Positions 33,572 through 43,730 of a stretch of DNA of 64,000 nucleotides are shown here, piece after piece (position 1 is the first letter of the stretch; every line of letters begins with the position of its first letter). The DNA is taken from assembly GCA_002840845.1 (NCBI GenBank), contig PHCS01000001.1, positions 1 to 64,000 on the forward strand. The letters run 5' to 3'. The DNA is from Betaproteobacteria bacterium HGW-Betaproteobacteria-14 (GTDB lineage: Bacteria; Pseudomonadota; Gammaproteobacteria; Burkholderiales; Rhodocyclaceae). The position numbers and the translations under genes are program-made. The notes below the pieces were generated by a model. It saw only the letters and a list, made by a program, of their open reading frames with translations, did no database searches and had not been told where the DNA came from.

Positions 33572-34030
33572 TTACCTGCAATAGGCGTCGGCCTGCTTCT
33601 GCCATGTATCGGCGAAGCGTCCGCGCTCATCGTCTTCCATATAGATGCGCTCGCCATCCTTGCCCATGCGGTAGAGGGGACGCTCCTGCGTGAGGGACTC
33701 CAGGGCGCGGCGCGCCTGCCGGCATTTGTCTTCAGTTTCCTGGGCTTTTTTCTGCTGATCCTGCCGCCGCTTTTCTTCCTGGAAGCGGCGTTCGTTCGAC
33801 TCCTGCAACTGTTCCTGCCAGCTGCGGCTGGGCGGCGGCGCTTGCGTGTTGTCGAGTAGTGGTTGCGGGTTCGCCCCGAGTTTTTTGGCCGCCTTGCCGA
33901 CAGGCGGCGTGTCGGAATAATGCACCACGCCTTTGTCGTCGACCCACTTGTAGAGCCCGCCCGAAGCCAGGGCGGCGGGTGCCGCGACCCAGCCGTAGAC
34001 ACACAGAAACAGCGCAAGCCCGCGGCGCAT
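33572..34030 (-). CDS. DUF4124 domain-containing secreted protein
   Basis: 152 residues. A signal peptide (RRGLALFLCVYGWVAAPAALA-SG) is followed at once by the DUF4124 motif GLYKWVDDKGVVHYSDTPP. A Gln/Glu/Arg-rich coiled-coil-like stretch (QEQLQESNERRFQEEKRRQDQQKKAQETEDK) and a short C-terminal region with KDGERIYM follow. The family is common in betaproteobacteria and its function is unknown. The track start is a TTG; the ATG at 34030 is used here. It lies 10 bp downstream of thiC and may be co-transcribed. Confidence 0.82.
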   Translation of the reverse strand: MRRGLALFLCVYGWVAAPAALASGGLYKWVDDKGVVHYSDTPPVGKAAKKLGANPQPLLDNTQAPPPSRSWQEQLQESNERRFQEEKRRQDQQKKAQETEDKCRQARRALESLTQERPLYRMGKDGERIYMEDDERGRFADTWQKQADAYCR

Positions 34031-34040
34031 GGACAACGCC

Positions 34041-36014
<1,974 letters not shown>

Positions 36015-36017
36015 TCA

Positions 36018-36095
36018 GGCTTCCCTACGACGGCATTACCCGTACAGGTTCAAAGGGTATGTTCTCAGCCGTGAAAACGCGGCACCCCCAGTGCT
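36018..36095 (-). ncRNA. TPP riboswitch (THI-box) aptamer
   Basis: Read on the minus strand: GGGGGTGCCGC, GGCTGAGA, ACCCTTTGAACCTGTACGGG, TAATGCCGTCGTAGGGAAG. These are the conserved THI-box elements in the right order: the CUGAGA loop that binds the pyrimidine, ACCC-UUUGAACCUG, and GGGUAAUGCC that binds the pyrophosphate. It lies directly upstream of thiC and should repress it when TPP is abundant. Confidence 0.95.
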
Positions 36096-36135
36096 GCTCA
36101 AACTACTGCAAACCGCGCCGCGATGCAAGGCTCGG

Positions 36136-36293
36136 CCAGGGCAATCGAATGAATGCCGGCAGCCGGTTTGTAGGTCGGGCTTCAGCCCGACAGCAGCGGC
36201 GGATCAACCGCCCAAGTCGGCCTGAAGGCCGACCTACAGCCCGACCTACGGAGAGATTTCTCCATTCCCGTGGCATTCATTCGATTGCCCTGG
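36136..36293. repeat. Composite element: 22-bp perfect inverted repeat enclosing a GTAGGTCGGGCTTCAGCC repeat
   Basis: The outer arms CCAGGGCAATCGAATGAATG... (36136-36157) and its exact complement (36272-36293) are 22 bp each. Between them lies a GTAGGTCGGGCTTCAGCCCGAC doublet (36170-36250) with a third partial half. The enclosed repeat appears to have landed inside a pre-existing hairpin. Together with the riboswitch this fills the 392 bp between thiC and the lemA-like gene; I see no gene here. Confidence 0.8.
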
Positions 36294-36367
36294 CAGTGCG
36301 GGCACAGTGTGGCGGGGTATTGGCCGCTGTGGTAGGTTTCAGCGGGGCTGCATATTCCGGGAGGGCC

Positions 36368-36916
36368 ATGTCACTTTCTTTGATGCTGTTGCTTGCAGTG
36401 CTTGGCGCGGCGGTCCTCTGGGGCATCGTCCTCTTCAACCGCCTGGTGGCGCGGCGCAACCATGCGCGGGAAGCCTGGAGCGGCATCGACGTGCAGCTGA
36501 AACGGCGTCACGATCTCCTGCCCAAGCTGGTCGAGGCGGTGAAGGCGTATGCCGGCTTCGAGCGCTCGGTGCAGGCGGCGAGCGTCGAGGCGCGCGCGGG
36601 CGCTTCCCGCAGCGAACTCGAGCGGACGGAGAATGCGCTCACCGGCCAGCTGCGCGGCCTGCTGGCGGTGGTGGAGGCTTATCCCGACCTGAAGGCCAGC
36701 CGCAGTTACCTCGATCTACAGCAGCAGATCACCGAGGCCGAGGAGCAGATCCAGTACGCGCGGCGCTACTACAACGGCACCGTGCGCGAACTCAACATCC
36801 TGATCGATTCCTTCCCGAGCAACCTGGTGGCGCGGCTGTTCGGCTATGCCCACAGGGATTATTTCGAGATCGAGCTGGCCACCCAGCGCGACAGTCCCGC
36901 GCTGCCGTTCTCCTGA
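36368..36916 (+). CDS. LemA family protein
   Basis: 182 residues. One N-terminal membrane helix (SLSLMLLLAVLGAAVLWGIVLFN) is followed by a helical-bundle LemA domain: NHAREAWSGIDVQLKRRHDLLPKLVEAVKAYAGFE, then AYPDLKASRSYLDLQQQITEAEEQIQYARRYYNGTVRELN, ending FPSNLVARLFGY. This is a near-canonical LemA. GGGAGGG precedes the ATG at 36368. LemA genes commonly pair with DUF2207 or TPM-domain genes, as here; the cellular role is not established. Confidence 0.92.
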   Translation: MSLSLMLLLAVLGAAVLWGIVLFNRLVARRNHAREAWSGIDVQLKRRHDLLPKLVEAVKAYAGFERSVQAASVEARAGASRSELERTENALTGQLRGLLAVVEAYPDLKASRSYLDLQQQITEAEEQIQYARRYYNGTVRELNILIDSFPSNLVARLFGYAHRDYFEIELATQRDSPALPFS

Positions 36917-36926
36917 GAGGGAAATC

Positions 36927-38846
36927 ATGCCAAGGCTGTTTTGCATCGCCGTCCTCTGGGCACTGACTTTTGCTCCGGCAAGCGCCGTCGGCAGCGAATT
37001 CATCCGCCACTTCGATGCGCAGATCGAGGTGAAGGCCGACGGCTCGATGGAGGTGACGGAGACCATCAGCGTCAACGCCGAGGGCACCTCAATCAAGCGC
37101 GGCATCTATCGCGACTTTCCCACCATTTATCGCGCCTGGTACGGCCGCCGCACCGTGCCTTTCGAAGTGCTGTCGGTCAAGCGCAACGGCCAGCCCGAGC
37201 CCTCGCACCAGGAGTGGCGCGACAATGGCACGCGCCTCTACATCGGTCGTGGCGACCGCAACATTCCGCGCGGCGAACACGTCTACGAGATCCGCTACCG
37301 CACGGACTTGCAGCTCGGCTTCTTCGCCGATCATGACGAGTTGTACTGGAATGTCACCGGCAATGGCTGGAACTTCCTGATCGAGCGTGCCACGGCCACG
37401 GTCGTGTTGCCGCAGCGCCTGCCCGATTCGGCACTGACGCTCGAGGCCTACACCGGCCCGCAGGGTGCGCAGGGGCGCGACTGGCGCGCAAGGATCGACG
37501 AGGCGGGCCGCGCCCGCTTCGAGACGACGGCGGTGCTGGGGCACCGGGAGGGGCTGACCATTGTCGTCGGCTGGCCGAAAGGACTGGTCGCGGAACCGAC
37601 GCGCCAACAAAAGCAGGCCCGCTGGCTGCGCGACAACGCCGAGGTCAAGGGCGGCCTCTTCGGCGCGGCCCTCCTGCTCGTCTATTACCTGATCGTCTGG
37701 CGCCGCTACGGACGCGACCCGGCCGGGCAGACGATCATTCCGCGCTTCGCCCCGCCCAAGGATGTCTCGCCGGCGGATGCGCGCTTCCTTGCCCGCACCG
37801 GCTACGACGAACGCACCTTCGCAGCCGCACTTGTCGGCCTGGCCGTCAAGGGGCACCTGATCATTCACGAGGACGACGATCACGACTTCACCCTCGAGCG
37901 GCCGCGTGGCACCCCGGGCCAGCCGCTGCTGAACGACGAGCAGGCGCTGCTCGACGCCATTGGCCTTGCGCCCGGCAGCCAGATGACCCTGAAATCGAGT
38001 GCCGCGCAGGCGATCGACAATGCGAAGAAAGCCCTCAAGGACACCCTGCGCAAGGAGCACCTCAAGCGCCATTTCGTCACCAACGGCATCTACCTCGTGC
38101 CGGGGTTGATCGGCAGCGCAGCCGTCCTGGCCTGGGCCGGCTTCAGCGCCGCCCAGCCAGAGCCGGTCTTCTTCTTCATGATCGTCTGGCTCACCGGCTG
38201 GACCTTTGGCGTCTACGCGCTGCTCATGCAGGCGGGGAACATCTGGCGCATGGTGCGGCAGGGCAAGTGGCTCATGATCGTGCCGGCGCTGATGATGAGC
38301 GCCTTCGCCATCCCCTTCATCGGCGGCGAGATCTTCGGCCTCTACATTCTGACCTCGCAAAGCTCGACCGTCATGGTCGCGCTGCTGTTCCTCATCGTCG
38401 GCATCAACTACGCCTTCTATCACTGGCTGCAGGCGCCGACCCTGGCCGGGCGCCGGCTGATGGATGAGATCGCCGGCTTCCGCATGTACCTCGATGTGGC
38501 GGAGAAGGATGATCTGCGCGTGCGGCGCGGGCCGGAACGCACGCTGGAACTGTTCGAGAAATACCTGCCCTATGCCCTCGCGCTGGGCGTCGAAAACGCC
38601 TGGGCCGAGCAGTTCGCCGACATTCTGGCCGGCGTCAAGGCGGAAGGCGGCGGCACCACGCCCATGCACTGGTACAGCGGGCCGTCGCTTCACAGCCTCG
38701 GCAGCGCGGGCTTCGCCAGTGGCCTGGCCGGCGGCCTCGCCGGCGCGATTTCCTCCGCGAGCGCGCCGTCGGGCGGCAGTTCGGGCGGTGGTGGCGGTGG
38801 GTCTTCGGGCGGCGGGGGTGGAGGGGGCGGGGGCGGCGGCTGGTAA
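36927..38846 (+). CDS. DUF2207 domain-containing membrane protein with poly-Gly tail
   Basis: 639 residues. A signal peptide (LFCIAVLWALTFAPASA) precedes an extracytoplasmic beta-rich DUF2207 region beginning FIRHFDAQIEVKADGSMEVTETISVNAEG. Membrane helices follow at about 235-250, 390-430, 450-490 and 500-520, and a cytoplasmic-like region. The tail is GGSSGGGGGGGGGGGW, a C-terminal Gly-rich end with a terminal Trp seen in many DUF2207 proteins. It lies 10 bp after the lemA-like gene and is surely in the same operon. Copy 9 of the bipartite motif encodes part of the signal peptide. Function unknown. Confidence 0.85.
   Translation: MPRLFCIAVLWALTFAPASAVGSEFIRHFDAQIEVKADGSMEVTETISVNAEGTSIKRGIYRDFPTIYRAWYGRRTVPFEVLSVKRNGQPEPSHQEWRDNGTRLYIGRGDRNIPRGEHVYEIRYRTDLQLGFFADHDELYWNVTGNGWNFLIERATATVVLPQRLPDSALTLEAYTGPQGAQGRDWRARIDEAGRARFETTAVLGHREGLTIVVGWPKGLVAEPTRQQKQARWLRDNAEVKGGLFGAALLLVYYLIVWRRYGRDPAGQTIIPRFAPPKDVSPADARFLARTGYDERTFAAALVGLAVKGHLIIHEDDDHDFTLERPRGTPGQPLLNDEQALLDAIGLAPGSQMTLKSSAAQAIDNAKKALKDTLRKEHLKRHFVTNGIYLVPGLIGSAAVLAWAGFSAAQPEPVFFFMIVWLTGWTFGVYALLMQAGNIWRMVRQGKWLMIVPALMMSAFAIPFIGGEIFGLYILTSQSSTVMVALLFLIVGINYAFYHWLQAPTLAGRRLMDEIAGFRMYLDVAEKDDLRVRRGPERTLELFEKYLPYALALGVENAWAEQFADILAGVKAEGGGTTPMHWYSGPSLHSLGSAGFASGLAGGLAGAISSASAPSGGSSGGGGGGSSGGGGGGGGGGGW
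36947..36970 (+). other. Bipartite motif CGCCGT-N10-CTGACTTT, copy 9
   Basis: Both boxes exact; spacer CCTCTGGGCA. It lies in the signal-peptide codons of the DUF2207 gene. Confidence 0.7.
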
Positions 38847-38857
38847 GCGAAGGAGAG

Positions 38858-38900
38858 TTGACTCCGGAGAGGACGGCAGATACATTACTGACCGGTCAGT
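38858..38900 (+). promoter_or_regulatory. RND-efflux operon promoter with TetR operator
   Basis: TTGACT (38858-38863) and TACATT (38881-38886) are 17 bp apart. The perfect palindrome ACTGACCGGTCAGT (38887-38900) follows the -10 directly and covers the expected transcription start. This is an AcrR/TetR-type operator and predicts autorepression of the downstream tetR-RND genes. Confidence 0.8.
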
Positions 38901-38917
38901 TATTTAATATTCTGCTT

Positions 38918-39550
38918 ATGGTCTGCCCAGTTACACGCTGGCGTCGCCGCAAGGAAGCGCGCCCGCAGGAACTCACCGATGCCGCGCTGGCCCTTTTCGT
39001 CGAAAAGGGCTATGCCGCCACGCGTCTCGACGAGATCGCGGCGCAGGCGGGCGTGTCGAAAGGCACGCTCTACCTGTATTTCAGCAGCAAGGAAGAGCTG
39101 TTCAAGGCGGTGGTGCGCGAAGGCCTGCTGCCGCTGCTGGCCGAGGGCGAAACCCTCGTGGCGAATGCTCCCGGCCCGGCCAGCGAGTTGTTCAGGACCA
39201 TTGTCGTACGCTGGTGGGAAGTGGTCGGCGACAACCCCATCGGCGGCATTTTCAAGCTGATCTTCGCCGAGGCGCGCAATTTTCCCGAGATCTCGCGCTT
39301 CTACGCCGAGGAGGTGATCGATCGCGGCAAGCGTCTGCTGGCGGCCGCCCTGCAGCGCGGCATCGACTCCGGCGAGTTCCGCCCCTTCAATCCCGACGAT
39401 CTCGTGCACATCGTGTTTTCGCCGCTGATGATGCGGCTGATCTGGAAGCACTCGCTCGACTGCTGCGGCGTGCACACCGTGCCGACCGACGTTTATCTGC
39501 GTGAATACATCGACCTGACGCTGCGCGGCCTGCGCCGCGACGCCGCATGA
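38918..39550 (+). CDS. TetR/AcrR-family repressor of the RND efflux operon
   Basis: 210 residues. The helix-turn-helix is ALALFVEKGYAATRLDEIAAQAGVSKGTLYLYFSSKEELFKAVVRE, followed by a TetR_C domain with NPIGGIFKLIFAEARNFPEISRFYAEEVI and a conserved IDLTLRGL end, like regulators in front of RND pumps. The track start at 38858 coincides with the promoter -35, so the ATG at 38918 is used; it lies 17 nt after the operator. It overlaps the adaptor gene by ATGA. Confidence 0.9.
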   Translation: MVCPVTRWRRRKEARPQELTDAALALFVEKGYAATRLDEIAAQAGVSKGTLYLYFSSKEELFKAVVREGLLPLLAEGETLVANAPGPASELFRTIVVRWWEVVGDNPIGGIFKLIFAEARNFPEISRFYAEEVIDRGKRLLAAALQRGIDSGEFRPFNPDDLVHIVFSPLMMRLIWKHSLDCCGVHTVPTDVYLREYIDLTLRGLRRDAA

Positions 39551-40605
39551 AGGAGAACCACACTGTGCGCTGCCTGATCCTTTCCCTTGCGCTGGTGGCC
39601 GTACCGGCCCTTGCCCAGACAACGGTCGCCGCAAAGCCGCCCCAGGCCGAGTTGTCGTTTCGAGCTTTCGGCGACATAGCCATGTACCCGCGGCGCGAAG
39701 CGCCGGCGGCGGTGGTCAGCCTCAACGAGTCGCGCATCGCGGCGGAGGTTGCGGCAGTCATCGTCGCCATGAATGCCGAGGCGGGACAGGTCGTGGACAA
39801 GGGGGCCGTGCTGGCACGCCTCGATGCGCGCGATTCCTCGCTGGCGCTGGAGCGCGCCGCGGCCGCCGAGGCCTCGGCGAAAGCCCGCCTCGGCCTGGCC
39901 GAGGCGCAACTCAGGCGCGCGCGCGAACTGAAGGAGAAAAACTTCATCTCGCAGGAGGCGCTCAATCAGCGCGAGACCGAGGTCGCGGTCGTTGCGGCCG
40001 ACGCCCGCGCGGCCCGCGCGGCGCTGGCTACGGCACGCCGCAACCTGGACAAATGCGTCATTCGCGCGCCGTTCCGCGCCATCGTGCGCGCCCGCAGCGG
40101 CCAGGTGGGCGAACTTGCCGGCGCGGGCACGACGCTGTACACGCTGCTCGATGCGGATCGTCTGGAAATTTCCGCGCAGGTGCCGGCGCGGGATGCGGAA
40201 CAGCTCACCCACGTGAAGGAAATCGCATTCGTTGGCCAGGACGGCCGGCATGCCGTCAGCCTGATCCGCATCTCGCCCGCCATCGAGCGCGCGGCGCGCA
40301 CGCGCGAGGCGCGCCTGCGCTTCGTGGGCGCGGTGGTGTCGCCGGGCGCCGAGGGGCGCATCGAATGGCGCGATCCTGCCGCCCATGTTCCGCCCGAGTA
40401 TCTGGTTCGCCGTGGCACGCAGCTCGGGGTGTTCGTCATTGAAGCGGGCAAGGCGCGTTTCGTACCACTGGCCGAGGCGCAGGAAGGTCGGCCCGCGCCG
40501 GCCGGGCTGAAGCCCGAGGCGCGCATCGCGGCAGAGGGTCGACATACGCTCAACGACGGCCAGGCGGTCGCGGAAAAGCCCGCGGAAGGTACGCGCAAGC
40601 AATGA
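39547..40605 (+). CDS. RND efflux periplasmic adaptor (membrane fusion protein) 1
   Basis: 352 residues. A signal peptide (CLILSLALVAVPALA-QT) is followed by the adaptor halves: NAEAGQVVDKGAVLARLDARD (lipoyl-like), a coiled-coil hairpin of about 70 residues with ARLGLAEAQLRRARELKEKNFISQEALNQRE, then CVIRAPFRAIVRARSGQVGELAGAGTTLYTLLDADRLEI. It links the inner-membrane pump to an outer-membrane channel. It overlaps both the tetR gene and the pump gene by ATGA. A GTG at 39565 is an alternative start. Confidence 0.9.
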   Translation: MKENHTVRCLILSLALVAVPALAQTTVAAKPPQAELSFRAFGDIAMYPRREAPAAVVSLNESRIAAEVAAVIVAMNAEAGQVVDKGAVLARLDARDSSLALERAAAAEASAKARLGLAEAQLRRARELKEKNFISQEALNQRETEVAVVAADARAARAALATARRNLDKCVIRAPFRAIVRARSGQVGELAGAGTTLYTLLDADRLEISAQVPARDAEQLTHVKEIAFVGQDGRHAVSLIRISPAIERAARTREARLRFVGAVVSPGAEGRIEWRDPAAHVPPEYLVRRGTQLGVFVIEAGKARFVPLAEAQEGRPAPAGLKPEARIAAEGRHTLNDGQAVAEKPAEGTRKQ

Positions 40606-43600
40606 AGTTCGTCACCGCGCTCATCCGCAACCACCCGTTCGCCAACATCACCTTTGCGGTGGTGATGGTGATGGGCCTGTTCGCCTACCTGACGATGCCG
40701 CGCGAACAGGACCCCGAGATCAACTTCAACTGGGTGATCATCACCACCACGGTGCCGGGCGCCTCGGCGGAGGATGTCGAGAAGCGCGTCACCAAGCCCC
40801 TGGAGGACGGCATCAAGCTGGTGGCGGACACCAAGTTCGTCGCCTCGAACTCGCGCGAGAACGTCTCCTCCATCCTGGTGCGCTTCAACGACATTTCCGA
40901 GCGCACGTTCGACAAGCGCATGAACGACCTGCGCCGCGAGATCGACAACAAGGCCAATACCGAGCTGCCGCCCGAAGCGAAGGATCCGCGCGTGCTGGAG
41001 ATCACCACCTCGAACGGCTTCGCCACGGCCATGGTGATGGTGACCGGTGAAGCCGACGACGAGCAGCTGCGCAGCGCGGTGCGCGACTTCCGCGACGACC
41101 TCGAGCGCATTCCCGGCGTGGACCGCGTCTACGCGATCGGCCTGCACGAGCCCGAACTGCTGGTGGAGTTCGACCCGCATGCGGCACAGTCGCGCGGCAT
41201 CGCGCCGGGCGACATTGCCGATGCGATCAACGCCTGGTTCCGCGACACGTTCGCTGGCAAGGCGCGCGCCGGCGATACCGAATGGATGGTGCGCATCCTC
41301 GGCACCAGCGCCGACCCGGGCCACCTCGCCCGGCTCAGCGTCGCGCCGGCCGCCAATCCGCGCGGCCAGGTGCCGCTGGACGCGATTGCCGAGGTTTCGC
41401 GCACCCGCGCCAAGCCGGAGCGGCTGGCCTCGACGGCCGGCAAGCCGGCCGTGGTGCTATCGGTCACCAAGAAAAGCGGCATCAACACGCTGGAACTGGT
41501 CGAGCGCGTCAATGACTACATCGCCGAACGCAATCCGCTCATTGCCGAGCGCGGGCTGCGTGCTGCCCTGCTCGACGACCAGACCATTCCGACGCGCAAC
41601 GCCATCGGCATCATGCAGACCAACGCCCTCTTCGGCCTGGCCACGGTGCTGCTGGTGTCCTGGCTGTTTCTCGGCACGCGCATCGCCGGTCTGGTCGGCC
41701 TGGGCATTCCCTTCTCGCTGGCGGGCACTTTCGCCGTCCTGTACGCCCTGGATTTCACCCTGAACATCTCGGTCCTGCTCGGCGTCGTCATCGCCCTGGG
41801 CATGCTGGTCGATGATGCGGTGGTGGTGGTGGAGGCGATTTATTACCGCGTCACGCGCGGACAGCCCGTTCTTGAAGCCGCGGTGGACGCCCTGCGCGAA
41901 GTGGCGGCGCCGGTGACCGCGGCGGTGGCCACCACCATGGCGGCCTTCCTGCCGCTGATGCTGCTGCCGGGCATCGTGGGCAAGTTCATGTTCGTCATCC
42001 CGGCGGTGGTGACCCTGGCCCTGGCCATGAGCCTGGTCGAGGCCTACTGGATGCTGCCGGCCCACGTCTCCGGCCTCAAGCTGAACTTCGACGACCCTTC
42101 GCGCCTGCACGCCCGCCGCGTGCGCTTCACCCATTGGCTGCGCGTGAAGTACGCGCGGCTGCTGATCAAGGTGATGCGCCACCCGGCGCTGTCCGGCCTG
42201 TTCATGGCCGCGGTCGTCGCCGTCGCCTTCGCCGTCGTCGGTGCGGGACTGGTGCGCACGCAGTTCTTCGCCTTCGATCCGATCCGGCTGTTCTACGTGA
42301 ACGTGGACATGCCGCCGGGGACGCCCATCGAAGCGACGCTGCGGGCGGTCGAGTCGGTCGAGCAGCGGCTCGGCAAGCACCTGCAGCCGGGCGAACTGCG
42401 CGCCATGGCTTCCGTCGCCGGCTTCAAGTACACCGACACCGAGCCGCTCTATGGCGACGTGTACGGCCAGGTCATCGTCTCGCTCAGCCCCCGTGTCGGC
42501 GACATGCGCGAAACGGACGAAGTGGTCGCGGCCGCCCGCGCCGACATCGAGGGCATGGCCGGGCCGGGGAAAACCAGCTTCACCATGATTTCTGGCGGCC
42601 CGCCGCTGTCGAAGGCCATCCGCGTGCGTGCGCGCAACGACGACCCGGTGGAACTGCGCGCCGCCGCCGACGCGCTCCTCGGCATCGTGCGCGCCATAAA
42701 GGGCAGCCGCGACGTCGTGGATGACGATGTCCCCGGCCGGCCCGAACTGGTGCTGACGCTGGATCGCGAGGCGGTGCGCAATGCCGGCCTCAACCCGGCC
42801 CAGGTGGCGCGGCACGTGCGTCTGGCGGTCGATGGCGAGATCGTCGCCAGCATGCGCGACCGCGGCGAGAAGCTCGAGGTGCGCGTGCGCGCCCGGCCGG
42901 TTCCAGGCGCGGACATCGTGCGGCTGCTCGACACGCCGCTGGCCCTGCCCGGCGGCGGCAGCACCACGCTGGGCGCGCTGACCCGCTACGAGACCCAGGC
43001 CGGCAAGGGCATCATCAAGCACTACAACCTGCGCCGGGCGATTGCGGTCGAGGCCGATCTCGACCGCGAGGCGAACGACGCCGTCACCGCCAATGAAGAG
43101 ATCAAGCGCGAATGGGAGAAGGTGCGCACGCGCTACCCGAACACGGATCTCGACTTCTCGGGCGAGCTCGACGACATCCAGGAAAGCCTGGACGCCATGA
43201 AGGTATTGTTCCTCTTCGGCCTCGGCCTGATCTACCTGATCCTCGCCGCGCAGTTCAGGAGCTACTGGCAGCCACTGATGATCCTCGTCACCGTGCCGCT
43301 GGCCTTCACCGGCGTGGTCTTCGGCCTGCTGGTGTCGCTCAACCCGCTCTCGCTCTACACCCTGTACGGCGTCATCGCCCTGACCGGCATCGCCGTCAAC
43401 TCCGCCATCGTGCTGATCGCCGCCGCCAACGACCGCATGCAGCTGGGCATGGGCGCGCTGCACGCGGCGGTGTATGCGGCGCGCCGGCGCGTCGTGCCGA
43501 TCATCATCACCTCCGTCACCACCATCGGCGGCCTGTTCTCGCTGGCCGTCGGCCTGGGCGGAAAATCACTCATCTGGGGGCCGATGGCGGCTTCCATCGT

Positions 43601-43730
43601 CTGGGGCCTGGGCTTTGCCACGGCGCTGACGCTGTTTGTCGTACCCCTGTTGTACTGGGTGTTCATGCGGCCGCGTGCGCCGCGACGCGGCCGCCTGCTG
43701 CGGCGCTTTTCCTTCGGTGCGAAATCATGA
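40602..43730 (+). CDS. RND efflux transporter permease 1
   Basis: 1042 residues, AcrB/HAE-superfamily length, with 12 expected helices. It opens NHPFANITFAVVMVMGLFAYLTMPREQDPEINF and has the proton-relay Asp pair in LLGVVIALGMLVDDAVVVVEAIYYRV. The second half has LILAAQFRSYWQPLMILVTVPLAFTGV and the conserved GKSLIWGPMAASIVWGLGFAT. It exports hydrophobic compounds using proton motive force; substrate unknown. Overlaps both adaptor genes by ATGA. Confidence 0.93.
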   Translation: MKFVTALIRNHPFANITFAVVMVMGLFAYLTMPREQDPEINFNWVIITTTVPGASAEDVEKRVTKPLEDGIKLVADTKFVASNSRENVSSILVRFNDISERTFDKRMNDLRREIDNKANTELPPEAKDPRVLEITTSNGFATAMVMVTGEADDEQLRSAVRDFRDDLERIPGVDRVYAIGLHEPELLVEFDPHAAQSRGIAPGDIADAINAWFRDTFAGKARAGDTEWMVRILGTSADPGHLARLSVAPAANPRGQVPLDAIAEVSRTRAKPERLASTAGKPAVVLSVTKKSGINTLELVERVNDYIAERNPLIAERGLRAALLDDQTIPTRNAIGIMQTNALFGLATVLLVSWLFLGTRIAGLVGLGIPFSLAGTFAVLYALDFTLNISVLLGVVIALGMLVDDAVVVVEAIYYRVTRGQPVLEAAVDALREVAAPVTAAVATTMAAFLPLMLLPGIVGKFMFVIPAVVTLALAMSLVEAYWMLPAHVSGLKLNFDDPSRLHARRVRFTHWLRVKYARLLIKVMRHPALSGLFMAAVVAVAFAVVGAGLVRTQFFAFDPIRLFYVNVDMPPGTPIEATLRAVESVEQRLGKHLQPGELRAMASVAGFKYTDTEPLYGDVYGQVIVSLSPRVGDMRETDEVVAAARADIEGMAGPGKTSFTMISGGPPLSKAIRVRARNDDPVELRAAADALLGIVRAIKGSRDVVDDDVPGRPELVLTLDREAVRNAGLNPAQVARHVRLAVDGEIVASMRDRGEKLEVRVRARPVPGADIVRLLDTPLALPGGGSTTLGALTRYETQAGKGIIKHYNLRRAIAVEADLDREANDAVTANEEIKREWEKVRTRYPNTDLDFSGELDDIQESLDAMKVLFLFGLGLIYLILAAQFRSYWQPLMILVTVPLAFTGVVFGLLVSLNPLSLYTLYGVIALTGIAVNSAIVLIAAANDRMQLGMGALHAAVYAARRRVVPIIITSVTTIGGLFSLAVGLGGKSLIWGPMAASIVWGLGFATALTLFVVPLLYWVFMRPRAPRRGRLLRRFSFGAKS

